A stretch of DNA of 6,762 nt. Source: Alistipes sp. (GTDB taxonomy: Bacteria > Bacteroidota > Bacteroidia > Bacteroidales > Rikenellaceae). The stretch spans positions 1 to 6,762 of the forward strand of contig JAITWC010000068.1 in NCBI GenBank assembly GCA_031285485.1, written 5' to 3'. Made by a program: the position numbers and the translations under genes. A model generated the notes under the pieces. The model was not told the DNA's origin and did not search any database. It worked only from the letters and a program-made list of their open reading frames with translations. Of the stretch, positions 6,730-6,762 are shown piece by piece; positions within the stretch are counted from its first letter, which is position 1, and the number at the start of each line of letters is the position of its first letter.

Positions 6730-6762
6730 GTCTGCTTTGATTTATTTTTAAGTTGCACTTGT

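Overview
The window looks like chromosomal DNA of an anaerobic, gut-type Bacteroidetes. A moderately GC-rich Bacteroidales member of the Alistipes/Rikenellaceae kind is my best guess. This rests on the protein sequences as I remember the families (a Bacteroidetes-style carB and an ATP-dependent PEP carboxykinase), on start codons without Shine-Dalgarno sequences, and on TAnnTTTG-type -7 promoter boxes. No search could be run, so the genus is an inference.

Layout: all three real genes lie on the minus strand, so they read from right to left. pckA (5140-6729) encodes ATP-dependent phosphoenolpyruvate carboxykinase and is followed by a strong inverted-repeat terminator (5008-5045). Next comes a 689-base gap (4451-5139). 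It holds six head-to-tail copies of a 41-bp repeat (4588-4833), a weakly supported promoter-like box upstream of the array, and the carA promoter and leader. carA (3380-4450) and carB (172-3393) overlap by 14 bases and form one operon for carbamoyl phosphate synthetase, which feeds pyrimidine and arginine synthesis. The operon ends at a bidirectional terminator (110-160). Directly behind it, at the left edge, is a fragment of an IS1182-like transposase without its beginning (1-94).

How the genes work together: CarA normally hydrolyses glutamine and passes ammonia through a tunnel to CarB, which makes carbamoyl phosphate from bicarbonate, ammonia and two ATP. PEP carboxykinase interconverts oxaloacetate and PEP; in succinate-forming gut Bacteroidetes it is generally thought to run in the CO2-fixing, ATP-forming direction. 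Nothing in the sequence links it functionally to carAB beyond adjacency.

Most noteworthy: CarA keeps the catalytic Cys (C244) but has lost the catalytic His (Q328 instead) and nearly all other glutamine-contacting residues, including the positions equal to E. coli S47, G241, L270, Q273, G313 and F314. CarB looks fully active. The simplest reading is a bacterial carbamoyl phosphate synthetase that uses free ammonia, parallel to vertebrate CPS I. The 41-bp array, whose junctions keep palindromic arms, and a perfect inverted repeat between the carA promoter box and start codon are the other points worth checking.
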